DNA from: Aculops lycopersici
Lineage: Eukaryota; Arthropoda; Arachnida; Trombidiformes; Eriophyidae
Direction: 5' to 3'
Assembly: GCA_015350385.1 (NCBI GenBank)
Contig: WNKI01000003.1
Coordinates: 1,583,730 to 1,647,729, forward strand
DNA: 64,000 nucleotides
A program made the position numbers and the translations under genes. Positions 1 through 10,086 of the stretch are shown here, in pieces. Within the stretch, counting starts at the first letter, position 1. Every line of letters starts with the position of its first letter. Below the pieces are notes generated by a model. That model did not search any database. It saw nothing but the letters and a program-made list of their open reading frames with translations, and was not told the origin of the DNA.

Positions 1-3000
1 ACAAGATCGAGTTATTGGGCGCCGGCTGAGCTCAGGCTCGTGCACCGCCTGCGTTGCCACACTGTTTGGTTTGGTTTGGTTTCTTTAGGCTATTGAATTC
101 ACCATGGACAACATAAGGCGATTAAATTACTGTTAGCTCGCCATAACCCACTAGCGAAGGAGGAGTTATGTGGCAGTCCACTAAATCACTATGCTAATTT
201 AAGCGCTCGAATGGCCATTAGAGTTTGTCTCTCTCTCTCTCTCTCTCTCTCTCGATTGCATTGGCACAATGATAAGATGGGAAATTCTATCCCATAGTTG
301 CGTGAAATTTCGGTTGTGGGGGAGGGATTGGACGAGAACGAGCAACGCATCACTATGAAGAGTTGATTGTTATGGAGCAACAGCAGGAACAATGACCATG
401 GGATTAATTGGGCTTCTTATATAGAGTACAAAAGTATCTGAGACGCGATGTAGTCACTTGCATCTCGCTTTCATTGCCGCAAATTTCAAATTGCTCATTA
501 GCGGTAGTCAATTGAACTTGATTTACGACGCTAATCTTGTCTCAGTTTATTTATTTAACTAGAATTCTAACCAAATGATCTAGTTACAAAACAATCAACC
601 CGCTCCCAAAATCTAGGTTTACTCCACTCTCTTTTTCACCCAACTCCCCCGTTTCACCATCTCCATTCCTCAGTCTAACCCCAGGCCGTCGCCGTGGTGC
701 TCGTCGTCGACTCGAGGCCAGCACCCTTGCGGCCATCGCCTACGCAGTAGGGCTCATTTATCATGGCGTAAATCTGATCTGTTTGAGCATTAATCAGACG
801 CGTCACACCAGCATGCTAGTCTCTCCATTCTCAGTGGATATATTAGTTGCGCGAATTCTAGTTATAAAGCAGTTGTTTGGTTTGAAATCGATAGCGATGG
901 CGACAGAGGCGACAGTCGAGAGGAGGAAATTTGCGAGTGTTGCGGCAACCGGTAGACGGTAACCAGCTAGACAATTTCTGAGCTAAGCCTCTTCGAGTTA
1001 AGCGGAAGCCAGCGGGCAAACTAGTGGGGAAAAGAGCCAGTTGTTTTTAGGAGAATTGAGAGACGCCGGCTGCAATTTTTGCAACGACCCTAGGTGCCGC
1101 CGGCGGCAGCGGTAGCGGTAAACCATCGCAAGTGATGATATGATGCCTGCGTGATATAATGTCTTTAGCTCTCGTCTGACGTATGTTTGCACAACTGTCC
1201 AGATGCTCCGCAAATCCATTGTGCGGCTAGCGGCTGGGTAACAAGGTAAGTGGATGGCATTGAGCCACCACCAGGCGCCTCGTCTGCGTAAACAATTCAT
1301 CATCACCCACCTGATCGGGCAAGTGGTTTTGGTGGTTAGACAAAAGGGAGCTAAAGGTGGTTCGGTGGATGAGAAATTGTGGTTGAATCTGTGGCATTGG
1401 CGATTAGTTTTTTTTCCCTTCCTCTTACCCTTCCCTTGGGCAACCTAAAAACTTACTTGATCAATAACCGCCAATGAGTTTTTATGTGGCGGGCGCCAAA
1501 AGGTTGTTTTGGTTGCCGCAATAGGCAATCGCCGTTTATGTGTCGGCACTCAGCGAGCATAAAAGCCCCTGACCACCGTCACCTAACATGGAGCGTGACC
1601 TCAAACGCACTCCATGTTGCTCGGTTTTTTTTTCGTGTCGTTATCATCGTCGTCGCCGTGGCCGTGGCTGCTACTTCTGGTGCCGCTCCTATTCGGCACA
1701 CTTGTATGGCTTCCACTTGCCAATGGATTAGTTTTTCTCTCCCTCTTCCAACTAATGATGTCCACTTGTTTCCGATCAAACACGACGCTGACCAACCACT
1801 TGCTTGGCTTCAACTTTCTCAGGTTCAGATCCCTTTGCACGGATACTGAAGCCGCAGCGGTTTTCGTTTCGCTTCTTTCTTCTCTTGGGCTAATAATAAT
1901 AATAGTAATAATAATGATAATAAGCAAATTCAATAATAACTTACTCCGTAGCGCTTCTTGGCTACCAACGAGCTGGCGACACAATTGTTGTTTCCCCTTC
2001 ACCCTTCCCCGCCACTCAATCCGCTCACTCTCCCCCTTGCCTCTCCCTCAATCCGCCCCAATCCCTTGGCCGCCTCCGCAATTGACAACAACGATTACTG
2101 ATCAAGTGCCAAGATAATTACTGACCGTCGTTCAAGTTAAACCCGCCTAAGGACACGCTGCTTTTCCAAATAATCAAATGACGCCAGTCTATAGAGAGCT
2201 AGGGTAAGTGAGTTTGTTGGCAAGCTGGTGGGAGTTTAGCTGTCGACATCATGGAGGCAATGCTTTCGTTGATCAATTTAGCTTTCGATAAATTGATTAC
2301 TGTGTGTGCAAATGATGTATGTCCAGCAACAAATTAAATCATCATCATCATCATCCTTTCAATCAAACAAGTTCAATGGAAAAAAACATGGAATAGCATT
2401 GTCTTGTTCCACAACTCTTTTCAAGGCACCTTCTCGGCTGGGACAAAACGAGAGCCACCAATAAGTCAGCGAGAGAATGAGAGGGACAAAAAAGAAAATA
2501 GATTGAATCTTTGCTTTGGAGTGGTTCTAATAATAGATATTCCACTTGCTCATTATAACTCATTGTCTATTCCTCAAGATCGAATTAGTTTTCTTATTTG
2601 ATATGATGATCGTCGCCGCCGCCGTCATCGTCGTGGTTACTGTCGCTGCCCTTGGCGTCTGTTAGGTAGATTTATCGTCATGCTCGCCATCACCAGTCAT
2701 CAGCCTTCAAGAGTGTGATCTTAGAGGGTTGCTAGGTGCTTCATTTTACGTTGCCAAGCTGCTTATAATCATTCTACAGGATACCCTGACACTGACACAC
2801 CCTATCACTTTCACAAACCACTCAATTATACACAATTAACTGAGGGCCTCTTGCACACTTCCGTTGCTTAACTTGCTGCGTGATCGTCTTTATCTAATTC
2901 TAGTTCGATGATATTATCTTTCCACATCTAGATGAACGACCTTCTAGACAAACAACCAATTTTTGTTGAATGTCTCATTCACTTTACCTATACTTTCGCT

Positions 3001-3758
3001 CGTCGGTTGATTTTGTTCACCATTCAACACAACCCCCGACTAAACTCATGTCATTGAAACTATTCCAGATTTGTCTGACGTTGCCAGTTGAAATTCAATC
3101 GATCCGGAGCCAGCTTGCTGATTAGCGGGTTGTCAACTGGAGCTCAAGTTTACACTAAACCTCTCGGCGAGGGAGATAGAGATCAAGTTTACCGATTCAA
3201 AGTCAATGTCAAAATAAAAAATATAAATATAAATAAAATTGACTACCACAACCTCCAAACAAAGACGCTTTGATCAGGACAACAAGAGAGGAAGAGCAGT
3301 CGAGTTCAGTTTTTACTCAGTGATGAGTAGATAGATAGATGGATGGATAGAGAAAGAGATTTGTATCGGCGGTCGGGGTGCAAACTCTGCTCGCTACTTT
3401 GTTGTACATCAAATGGAAGAGCCTGTGTCTCCTCCGGGCTCTTTGTCTGGGTCTGGCTGAGCCAGCCCGGCAGTATCAGGCATCAACAGCTGTGTTGATG
3501 CTCATCTCCTCTCGCGCTGGTATCTCTTTGTGGGAACTGGACACTTAATTACATTCTAGGGCGGCCAGTGAAAGTGACTGAGCCACCAAAAAACAACTGG
3601 AGGTAGAGGAACATTTGCGTTCATGCACTAGACGAATGGTCAGCTCTTTAAATTAGATTTCGGACCCAGTCAATCTGCTCAAAAAGATCGATCCAAACTC
3701 ACTCTTTCATCAGTCCAATTTCACCTGATCGAATATCATCAAATCGTAAGGTATCAAA
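1..3758. other. Non-coding stretch, no gene recognised
   Basis: I see no convincing coding region. The short open frames lack family resemblance and mostly run through low-complexity sequence. The stretch holds a CT repeat at 228-253, an AAT-rich run near 1890-1924, a short ATC run near 2338-2356 and a GATA/GATG run near 3327-3347. The last few hundred bases presumably contain the promoter of the small secreted gene that starts at 3759. Confidence 0.5.
228..253. repeat. (CT)13 microsatellite
   Basis: Uninterrupted TC/CT dinucleotide run. The same class of repeat recurs at 16207, 22143, around 30.75-31.0 kb and 58.8-59.1 kb, so this genome is rich in CT/GA microsatellites. Confidence 0.95.
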
Positions 3759-4434
3759 ATGAAGTCTCTCGTCATCATAAGTTTAGTTATCTGCTATCTA
3801 GCCACCATCACCGTCATTGGTAAGTTCAAATTTGAGTTTTGAAAAAGTATTCAACAACCACCAACAGCGACACCGCCGTTTTTTGAAAGCGTTTTAGAGT
3901 TATTACAAAAACAACTTGTCTGTACCGAATAGAGGTTGAAAAATCTGACACCCAAACCAAATGTCATCAACTTTTGACCTTCTTACACTCAAAATCCTAA
4001 CCGCTAAACACGATTTTGCACCATGACCTTCTCATCATCCATCGACAGACTCGGCAGGTGTCGCCCGCGTCAAGCGAGGAGCCCTGAGCGACGATGCCGA
4101 TAAGATTTTACGCCAGGCTAGCAATCTGGACGTCAACAATGTTGGCCAACTGGTTGACCTAGTGGAGCGAAACAAGGCCGAGGAGTGCTTATCTCGTGTC
4201 ATTTGCGAGCTATCCCATAATGCCCGTGCTCACGGAGATAACGGCGCCAAGTTTGCCCAATCCCTGTTGAAGTTCCGCCAAAGCAAGCACCCTAAAGTCA
4301 AACAATACCTGGACGCCATGGCCAGCGGTGCTAGATCTAAAAATAATGACCAATGCAAGAACCAATACGCTAGATGCACCCATGCAGCCACTGAGGTCAT
4401 CAGCGTTGGTAACAAGTTGCTCAGCAAGCAGTGA
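3759..4434 (+). CDS. Small secreted cysteine protein, two exons
   Basis: Exon 1 is 3759-3819 and exon 2 is 4049-4434. They join in phase 1 (G|AC, Asp) to give 148 residues. The donor is G|GTAAGT; the acceptor is CGACAG, the first AG after a CTAAC branch point at 3997-4001. The N-terminus, MKSLVIISLVICYLATITV, is a typical signal peptide. A furin-type RVKR site follows about residue 29, so the mature chain probably begins at GALSDDAD. Four cysteines lie in two pairs (C-x4-C in ECLSRVICEL and C-x5-C in QCKNQYARC). This is loosely like the arthropod DM4/12 family, which also has a C-x4-CE pair followed by a late C-x5-C-like pair, but I do not claim membership. The product is probably exported. 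It is convergent with PEX1, whose stop lies about 110 bp away. The gene was found by joining exons; function unknown. Confidence 0.8.
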
Positions 4435-4481
4435 GGGAGATTTGACAAATAATTATAAGCTTGTAAACAAACACTTATAAG

Positions 4482-4487
4482 AATAAA
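4482..4487 (+). promoter_or_regulatory. Poly(A) signal AATAAA
   Basis: Canonical AATAAA 48 nt after the stop codon of the small secreted gene. It fits a very short 3' UTR ending before the convergent PEX1 stop. Confidence 0.7.
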
Positions 4488-4546
4488 TTACAAAACCTAA
4501 TTGATTGAGGGCAATTAATAAATTCGTTTCATCAAATTTAACTCAT

Positions 4547-6781
4547 CTAAGCGAGTGTAGCTCGACTAGCTATTGGACCAGAAACTTTGCCAATCTTCTT
4601 TGGGTATTTGGTCTCTAAACTAGCAAACTTGATCTCAATGTCTTGTCTCATTTCCCTGTAAGATTCCTCGAGGTGCGACCCTCTTACGACAATCTCGAAG
4701 TCAGTTTTCCTACTGTCATTCGTGGAAGATCCAGTTGAGAAGTCTGTTAAACCCACAATGTCATGCAAAGCTTTAAGTTGTGCCGAGTAGAGGAATGATT
4801 GTATGTCTGCTCCCGAAAACTTGTCCAGTTTTCTTGACCACTTTACTAGAAGATCATCCTTCTTCTCGATTGTCATTTCTCTACTTAGAATCTTTAGTAT
4901 AGCTAAACGATCATCGACATCTGGCATTGGGCAGTAAATATGTTTGTCGAGTCGTCCATGTCTCAAGATTGCGGGATCAATCATGTCTGGCCTTGAAGTG
5001 GCGCCTATGATGAATATGTCGCTACTTAGCTTCTCAAATCCATCCATCAAGGTCAGGAATTGATTCACAACTCTATCCGTAACACCAGTTGAATCTGAAC
5101 CTCTCTTAGAAACAAGAGATTCGAACTCATCGAAAAACACGATGCATGGTCGAGCTAATTCTGCTCTCTTGAATAAATCCCTCACCGCAGCCTCACTAGC
5201 TCCGATATATTTTGACAGGAGCTCCGGACCTCTTACGCAGATGGAATTGATAGATTCTTGATTAGTCAGAGCTTCAGCTAAAAGAGTTTTCCCACAACCC
5301 GGCGGTCCATACAATAATATCGAGTTACCCTTCTTGAGAGGACATCTACGATACAATTTTGGAAACTTGATTTGCAATGTTATTGTTTTCATCAGCTTGG
5401 CCTTGATATCCCCCATTCCTCCTACATGATCCATAGTTCTCTCTGATTTCGCTTGCAGGGATACACCTCGCAAATTGTATGGAACATAACCATCGATTGA
5501 GTTTAACAAGTCCTCCAATTCTAGAGTTGATGGCTCAGAACTAAACTCCAATCCAGACCGAGAGCAAGCTTCAATTATTGCACGTTCCATAAGTCGTTTC
5601 AAATCGGATGCCATGTACGAGTTACACTTCTTCGCAACATCCATTATTTCGTTCTCCTTGATGGTAGACTTGAGTTGCTTTTGATCCAGGATAAGTCTCC
5701 TTAGTATATCACATTTTTGTTTCAGATTTGGAACACCCAACTCAGTTATTTCAATGAAAAACTTTCTCCCCTTTGGCTGAGATATTCTTGGATCTAAGGC
5801 ATTGAATGACTGACAGGAGGCGATTATCATAATATGCTGACCTTTGGTATGCTTAGATCTTTCGAGTTGTTTCATTAGATTGCAAAATATATCCACAAGA
5901 CGCTTTCGGTATATTGCCTCTTGTCCTTGTTCATCGTAGTGCTTTTGATCGGATGCTAATATGGCATCAATGTCATCTAGAGCTAATATTGATGGTTGCT
6001 TATCCAATGCCTCTGTCAAGAGTTCGTTGAATTTTTTCTTGACAGCTTCAGGTCGCTTACCTCTCAGTTGATGACAATTCAATAGCTCAGTATGGAATCT
6101 TTTGTATCTCGCCAACACGGATTTCAAATAGTAAGTCTTGCCTGAGCCTCTTTCACCACAAACTAGAAGCGATCCAAGATGGAATGGTCGCTCTGAGAGC
6201 CCTAAGTTGCTCGAAATGATTTCGATGGGGTCCTCAATCTTGGTCTCTTGGTTGTCTTCGGAGTTTGTGGCCGGCTCTGGAAGTTTTTCGAGATTATGAT
6301 GGAAATGCATCTCGGTCCATTTTGTCAGCAAACCGAATTGGTTATCAGGTTCAAAGTTGACAACTTTGACGAGAACAAGCACGTGATCAGATAGGAATAT
6401 TGGAATCACAAGTCCTCGGTAGATGAGTCTACAACTTTCTAGAACACTAGCATCAGTATGCTGACTTAGAATATTGATATCCAGTGAGTCTAGAAGTTCG
6501 ACATGACACTCTGAACAGTCAGTGTATTGAGCTTTATCTGCAACACACAAAACTACTAATTCATCCTTGAGATTGTTAGCTTGAGCAAATGTTAGATCGA
6601 GTTGAGTCGAATCAGGTGAGATGACTCCATTCCACATGACAAACAATTCGGTATCATTTTGCACCGATCTCACAGATACAATTGATCCAGGATTAAAATT
6701 TTGCTGTTGTGACACAAAATTTCTAGGTAAATGGGCATAACAATGGCTTAAACTTGCAAGTTTTAATTCGGACGGCAACAT
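4547..6781 (-). CDS. PEX1: Peroxisome biogenesis factor 1 (AAA+ ATPase)
   Basis: PEX1 and PEX6 form the AAA+ motor that pulls ubiquitinated PEX5 out of the peroxisomal membrane for reuse. I place the start at the first ATG, 6781 (MLPSELKLASL), giving 744 residues in one exon. Residues 1-180 match the PEX1 N-terminal double-psi-barrel region. The D1 domain has Walker A GERGSGKT near residue 210 and Walker B LALDDID near 265. The D-D in place of D-E fits the weakly active D1 of PEX1. D2 has GPPGCGKT near 494, IVFFDEFES near 550, then GVTDRVVNQ and ATSRPDMIDPAILRHGRLDK, which are PEX1 D2 signatures. At 744 residues it is far shorter than human PEX1 (about 1,280). The N1-D1 linker and the C-terminal tail are missing or reduced, but both ATPase rings look intact. 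Single-exon structure fits the intron-poor genome. PEX6 and VCP/NSF are less likely because of the D2 wording. Confidence 0.9.
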   Translation of the reverse strand: MLPSELKLASLSHCYAHLPRNFVSQQQNFNPGSIVSVRSVQNDTELFVMWNGVISPDSTQLDLTFAQANNLKDELVVLCVADKAQYTDCSECHVELLDSLDINILSQHTDASVLESCRLIYRGLVIPIFLSDHVLVLVKVVNFEPDNQFGLLTKWTEMHFHHNLEKLPEPATNSEDNQETKIEDPIEIISSNLGLSERPFHLGSLLVCGERGSGKTYYLKSVLARYKRFHTELLNCHQLRGKRPEAVKKKFNELLTEALDKQPSILALDDIDAILASDQKHYDEQGQEAIYRKRLVDIFCNLMKQLERSKHTKGQHIMIIASCQSFNALDPRISQPKGRKFFIEITELGVPNLKQKCDILRRLILDQKQLKSTIKENEIMDVAKKCNSYMASDLKRLMERAIIEACSRSGLEFSSEPSTLELEDLLNSIDGYVPYNLRGVSLQAKSERTMDHVGGMGDIKAKLMKTITLQIKFPKLYRRCPLKKGNSILLYGPPGCGKTLLAEALTNQESINSICVRGPELLSKYIGASEAAVRDLFKRAELARPCIVFFDEFESLVSKRGSDSTGVTDRVVNQFLTLMDGFEKLSSDIFIIGATSRPDMIDPAILRHGRLDKHIYCPMPDVDDRLAILKILSREMTIEKKDDLLVKWSRKLDKFSGADIQSFLYSAQLKALHDIVGLTDFSTGSSTNDSRKTDFEIVVRGSHLEESYREMRQDIEIKFASLETKYPKKIGKVSGPIASRATLA

Positions 6782-7663
6782 GACTTGAGTTTGCAAGTTT
6801 CAGAGTAGAGCTTTGCTTACATTGAGCAAAGTTGATTAACCAAATGCTATCCAAATTGCAATTTAATATACTGCAAGGGATTCATCTACAATCTTCATTG
6901 CCATTCCATACGGTAATGGTATCAGTATTAGTTGATTCGAATAGAAGATAAAATAAGTTTCTTAAGGATAAACAACAGATCCAATTTGTTTGAGTTGAGA
7001 TTTCCACGCACACTTGGCGCCTCTAAGTTTATGTGCTGCGATCTGCAGTACTGCGATTGGGTTAAATCTCTTTTAAGGTCAGCGTGTTGAAGGTATCTGT
7101 AGGAACTTACAAGATTACTTAACTATGTGTGATCCTCAGATCTATAAGAATTCCATATCGTTGAATTAAGCTTGAATAGCTGATTCATAATATATGGCTT
7201 TCGGCAGTGTTTTCAAGATTTTTGTGACACGCCCCCTCGAAGTTCTGAACTCTCCTATCATGTTCGACCTCGATCGAGGGAAACCTACTTATACATCCTC
7301 TTCTAATCCCGTATTCCACCCTAATAAAATATGAACATGAGCTCCATTGCGTAATTTAAATTTGAACTCGAATCCTACGAAAACGGAGCGTAAAACTGGA
7401 GAATGAGAATCAATCAAGTGATCAGCGACCTCTGATCCATAAAGTATAAAATAAAAAAACTCTGGTCAGCTTTAAGGTTACCTCGTTGGATCGACTTTGG
7501 CACCACCGTTTATTTATACTGCATTAGACCTCATCTCTACTTCCTAAACTCAAACCGTACACTGTTTCAAGAAGAGAGCGAGCATAATGGACAACATGTC
7601 CAAGATGCGATGATACACTTGACATTCATTATGAGTACCTAGCCGAATTTTCGGGTAGGTACT
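6782..7663. other. Intergenic, PEX1 upstream region
   Basis: No coding region seen. It holds the PEX1 promoter side and the 3' end of the next minus-strand gene. An imperfect hairpin (about 14 bp per arm, one mismatch) lies at 7634-7663, next to the poly(A) signal of the gene at 7701. Confidence 0.5.
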
Positions 7664-7669
7664 TTTATT
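7664..7669 (-). promoter_or_regulatory. Poly(A) signal AATAAA (minus strand)
   Basis: TTTATT on the plus strand, 32 nt beyond the stop codon of the secreted gene at 7701. A natural cleavage signal for that gene. Confidence 0.6.
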
Positions 7670-7700
7670 TAGTTATATCAATATTATGCCATAATTCAAT

Positions 7701-8795
7701 CTAGAACTCTTCTCGAATTAAATTCACGATGTTTTTCACCAACGTTTCGCTGTCGGTATTGACCATAACGTCGCAGAGCCTATAGTATTGAATCCAGACC
7801 ATCAAATCCATTAGCGCATCCGCACCGAGCCCATAGTCTTCCTCGAGATTCAACAATTTACCCTCGTAAGCAGCAGGTTTCAGAATGTTCTCAGTCTTGA
7901 ACAAAAACTGCTGACAGTTTTGAACTGTATATCTTTGAATTAGTGCCATGGCCTCACCCTCGTCAAAGATAAATTTGCCCCTCTTCTTTGGATCGGGCAT
8001 TTTGTCGAGAAACATAAAATTTGGATCTCCGCGAGCCCACCGACGAATATACTTCAGCAAAATCTCAGCCACAGCATCACTTTTTAGATCGAAAACTTGG
8101 ATTGCCTTCTCAGCCGCAACAAATCTTGGATCTCTGACAATTGCTCTGACATTCTCCAACGTGGCCAAATCGAATTTTGTAATATCAGACATCATGAGCT
8201 CAACCTCTTTAAAGAGTTGCTTATTCTCAGTCTCCACCTTGTACAGTTGATTTGCATACTTGAGCTTGCAAGCATGTGCGTGCTTAACTGCCAGATCTCT
8301 AATGATCTTGTCGATTGGCCTTAATTTTTCAACCTTGTCATCGGTCACCATGATATCCTCATCAGACGAGATTACGTTGTTTTTCAAGATTTTGTAGCCA
8401 GTAAGACCACAACTATACTTCTCGGGACTAACCAATTGAATCAACGAGGTGAACTGACTCAAAGCCTGGTGTTGAACGTTTGGTAACTTCTTACCCGCTT
8501 GCAACATTTCGTGCAAGTCCAAGACCTCATCTAGTCCCGGCTCATCATTTCCATTTTCGACAAGCCACTTGTTGATCTCCCTATAGTCTTTCCTAAGCTT
8601 ATATGGCTCGAGTTTCTGGTTGCCATGAGCTGGAGTCAAGGTCTTGGAAGCACCACTTACACCCTTAGCAACTGATTTGATGTCATTCTTTCTCATGTTG
8701 AAGAAACCAGCCTCGGCTCTATCGGCTAGCTGAGAGAGCACGAGGACCAAGCACAAAAAGAGGATCTTCATTTTTCTATTTCTTGCACAAAACAT
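7701..8795 (-). CDS. Secreted protein of unknown function
   Basis: A 364-residue open frame in one exon. Two in-frame ATGs are possible. The second (8771) gives MKILFLCLVLVLSQLADRAEAG, a cleaner signal peptide than the first (8795), which adds MFCARNRK, so I favour the second as functional start. The mature part is charged and helical in appearance, with no transmembrane segment. Its four widely spaced cysteines (SCGL, HACKL, QNCQQ, RLCDV) could form two disulfides. No catalytic motif or known domain is visible. The upstream region has a TATA-like ATATAAATAG near 8915-8930 on the plus strand. A poly(A) signal sits 32 nt after the stop. Secretion is inferred from the leader. I do not recognise the family; it may be lineage-specific. 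Confidence 0.75.
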   Translation of the reverse strand: MFCARNRKMKILFLCLVLVLSQLADRAEAGFFNMRKNDIKSVAKGVSGASKTLTPAHGNQKLEPYKLRKDYREINKWLVENGNDEPGLDEVLDLHEMLQAGKKLPNVQHQALSQFTSLIQLVSPEKYSCGLTGYKILKNNVISSDEDIMVTDDKVEKLRPIDKIIRDLAVKHAHACKLKYANQLYKVETENKQLFKEVELMMSDITKFDLATLENVRAIVRDPRFVAAEKAIQVFDLKSDAVAEILLKYIRRWARGDPNFMFLDKMPDPKKRGKFIFDEGEAMALIQRYTVQNCQQFLFKTENILKPAAYEGKLLNLEEDYGLGADALMDLMVWIQYYRLCDVMVNTDSETLVKNIVNLIREEF

Positions 8796-9205
8796 CTCCT
8801 AGGTAACTTATCGAATTGATTACCATTATTGAGAGACCGGGGACTTGCCAGTAATTCAAAGTCAAGAACTCAGACCAAAATAGTTAAAGTAACAAAAACT
8901 CTCTTGTATACATATAAATAGATACTTGCAAGCGCTTGTGATAGTCACAGCGACACAATGGATGCTCGAGTTGTGGGCTAGTAACAGGTGACTTGATATT
9001 TTTGTATCGTCGAAAAGCTGGAAGGTGAAAAATCATGCAACAAGTTATATGAAACTAATGTACGCATTCACAATGTCGAAATGTTTTGGGGTGATACCAC
9101 AAATTTTGCCAACATCATTAGAGATAGTTGTTATGTGCACCTCTAAAGTTTGTCTTTGGGTTATCTATATACACATCTATTCATCTATTTAGCCTTTTAA
9201 TCATA

Positions 9206-10086
9206 TCACAGCGAATGGCTGTCCGACTTCTTAATAGTCAAGGAATTAACAAATTGACTATACGATATCTCTGGCTTATTAATGTTCAGCTCCTTAATTA
9301 GCAAGTTGAACTCGCGATGCGTCATCTGTTCGCCTGAGTTGCATAGTAGATGCCTTAGTGTATCAACAGAAACATTGTTATTTCTAACGAATGGCGACAC
9401 TTTGAAGGCGCTCAAGATCTCATCTGGTACCTTCTCGACTTGCATGTGAGCATGAGCAACGTCCAAGAAATCGGCAAACTTGATGTTGTTCTCTATCCAG
9501 AAGAAGCAGCATTGATATATATATATATATATATTGTGGCACGAGGGCAAGTTTGTGGTGTGACAGTTTTTGTTAGTCGACAAGTTGGCTACGATGAGTA
9601 AGCTCTCCAATCATATAACATGATTAGAACTGAGAGAGGACAAGAGAAAGTTACTTCCTTTTGCTGGAAGGAACAACAATGACGCTTGATTCTAGATAAG
9701 AGGACAGGCAAACACGTATACAAGGTTACATACAGATAACAGTGAGTCTCAGTCTCGGTAATTGGATTTGAATTTAGACTTAGATTATTCCAAGACAACG
9801 AAGAGACTCTCGCCCTTCCGCCGTTGTTATTACCAGCTCAGAGTTTCACGAGGAAACCTCTAGGTTACTTACTTTTTTGCTCCAAATATTTTGTCAGCTC
9901 GTCTATCGTTGGACTGAAGCCAACGGAGCGCATAACAAACTTCAGTTGATCTAGATCGTTTATGACACCAGATTTACAATTCAGATAGAAACAATCTCTG
10001 AATCCATCGATCTCTTGTTCATTAAAAAAGCGAGCCTGTGTTTTGTGGTCGTTTATGGACCACATATGTTTTTGTTTTATGATCAT
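9206..10086 (-). CDS. CALML4: CALML4-like calmodulin-related protein
   Basis: Exon 1 is 10086-9873 and exon 2 is 9492-9206, joined in phase 1 (A|AG, Lys), giving 166 residues. The donor is A|GTAAGT. The acceptor GATAG is the first AG after a CTAAC at 9572-9576. CALML4 is a divergent calmodulin that serves as a light chain of class VII myosins in vertebrate intermicrovillar and stereociliary complexes. Landmarks shared with it: FNEQEIDGFRDCFYL at the N-terminus, FVMRSVGFSPTIDELTKYL at the end of EF1, KFADFLDV, and GEQMTHREFNLLIKELNI with ISYSQFVNSL at the C-terminus. None of the four EF loops keeps a DxDxDG calcium site, so it probably does not bind calcium. A second Met (HMWSIND) could be the true start. 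A myosin XV gene lies in the same window, but a functional link is inference. Confidence 0.75.
9515..9534. repeat. (AT)10 microsatellite in CALML4 intron
   Basis: A TA run lying between the CTAAC branch point and the acceptor of the CALML4-like intron. It occupies the place where a polypyrimidine tract would normally be. Confidence 0.9.

Noticed and set aside
1484..2117. Overlapping frames at 1.5-2.1 kb
   Set aside because: Several frames on both strands are open at once, with Val/Ala/Leu-biased low-complexity translations and no domain.
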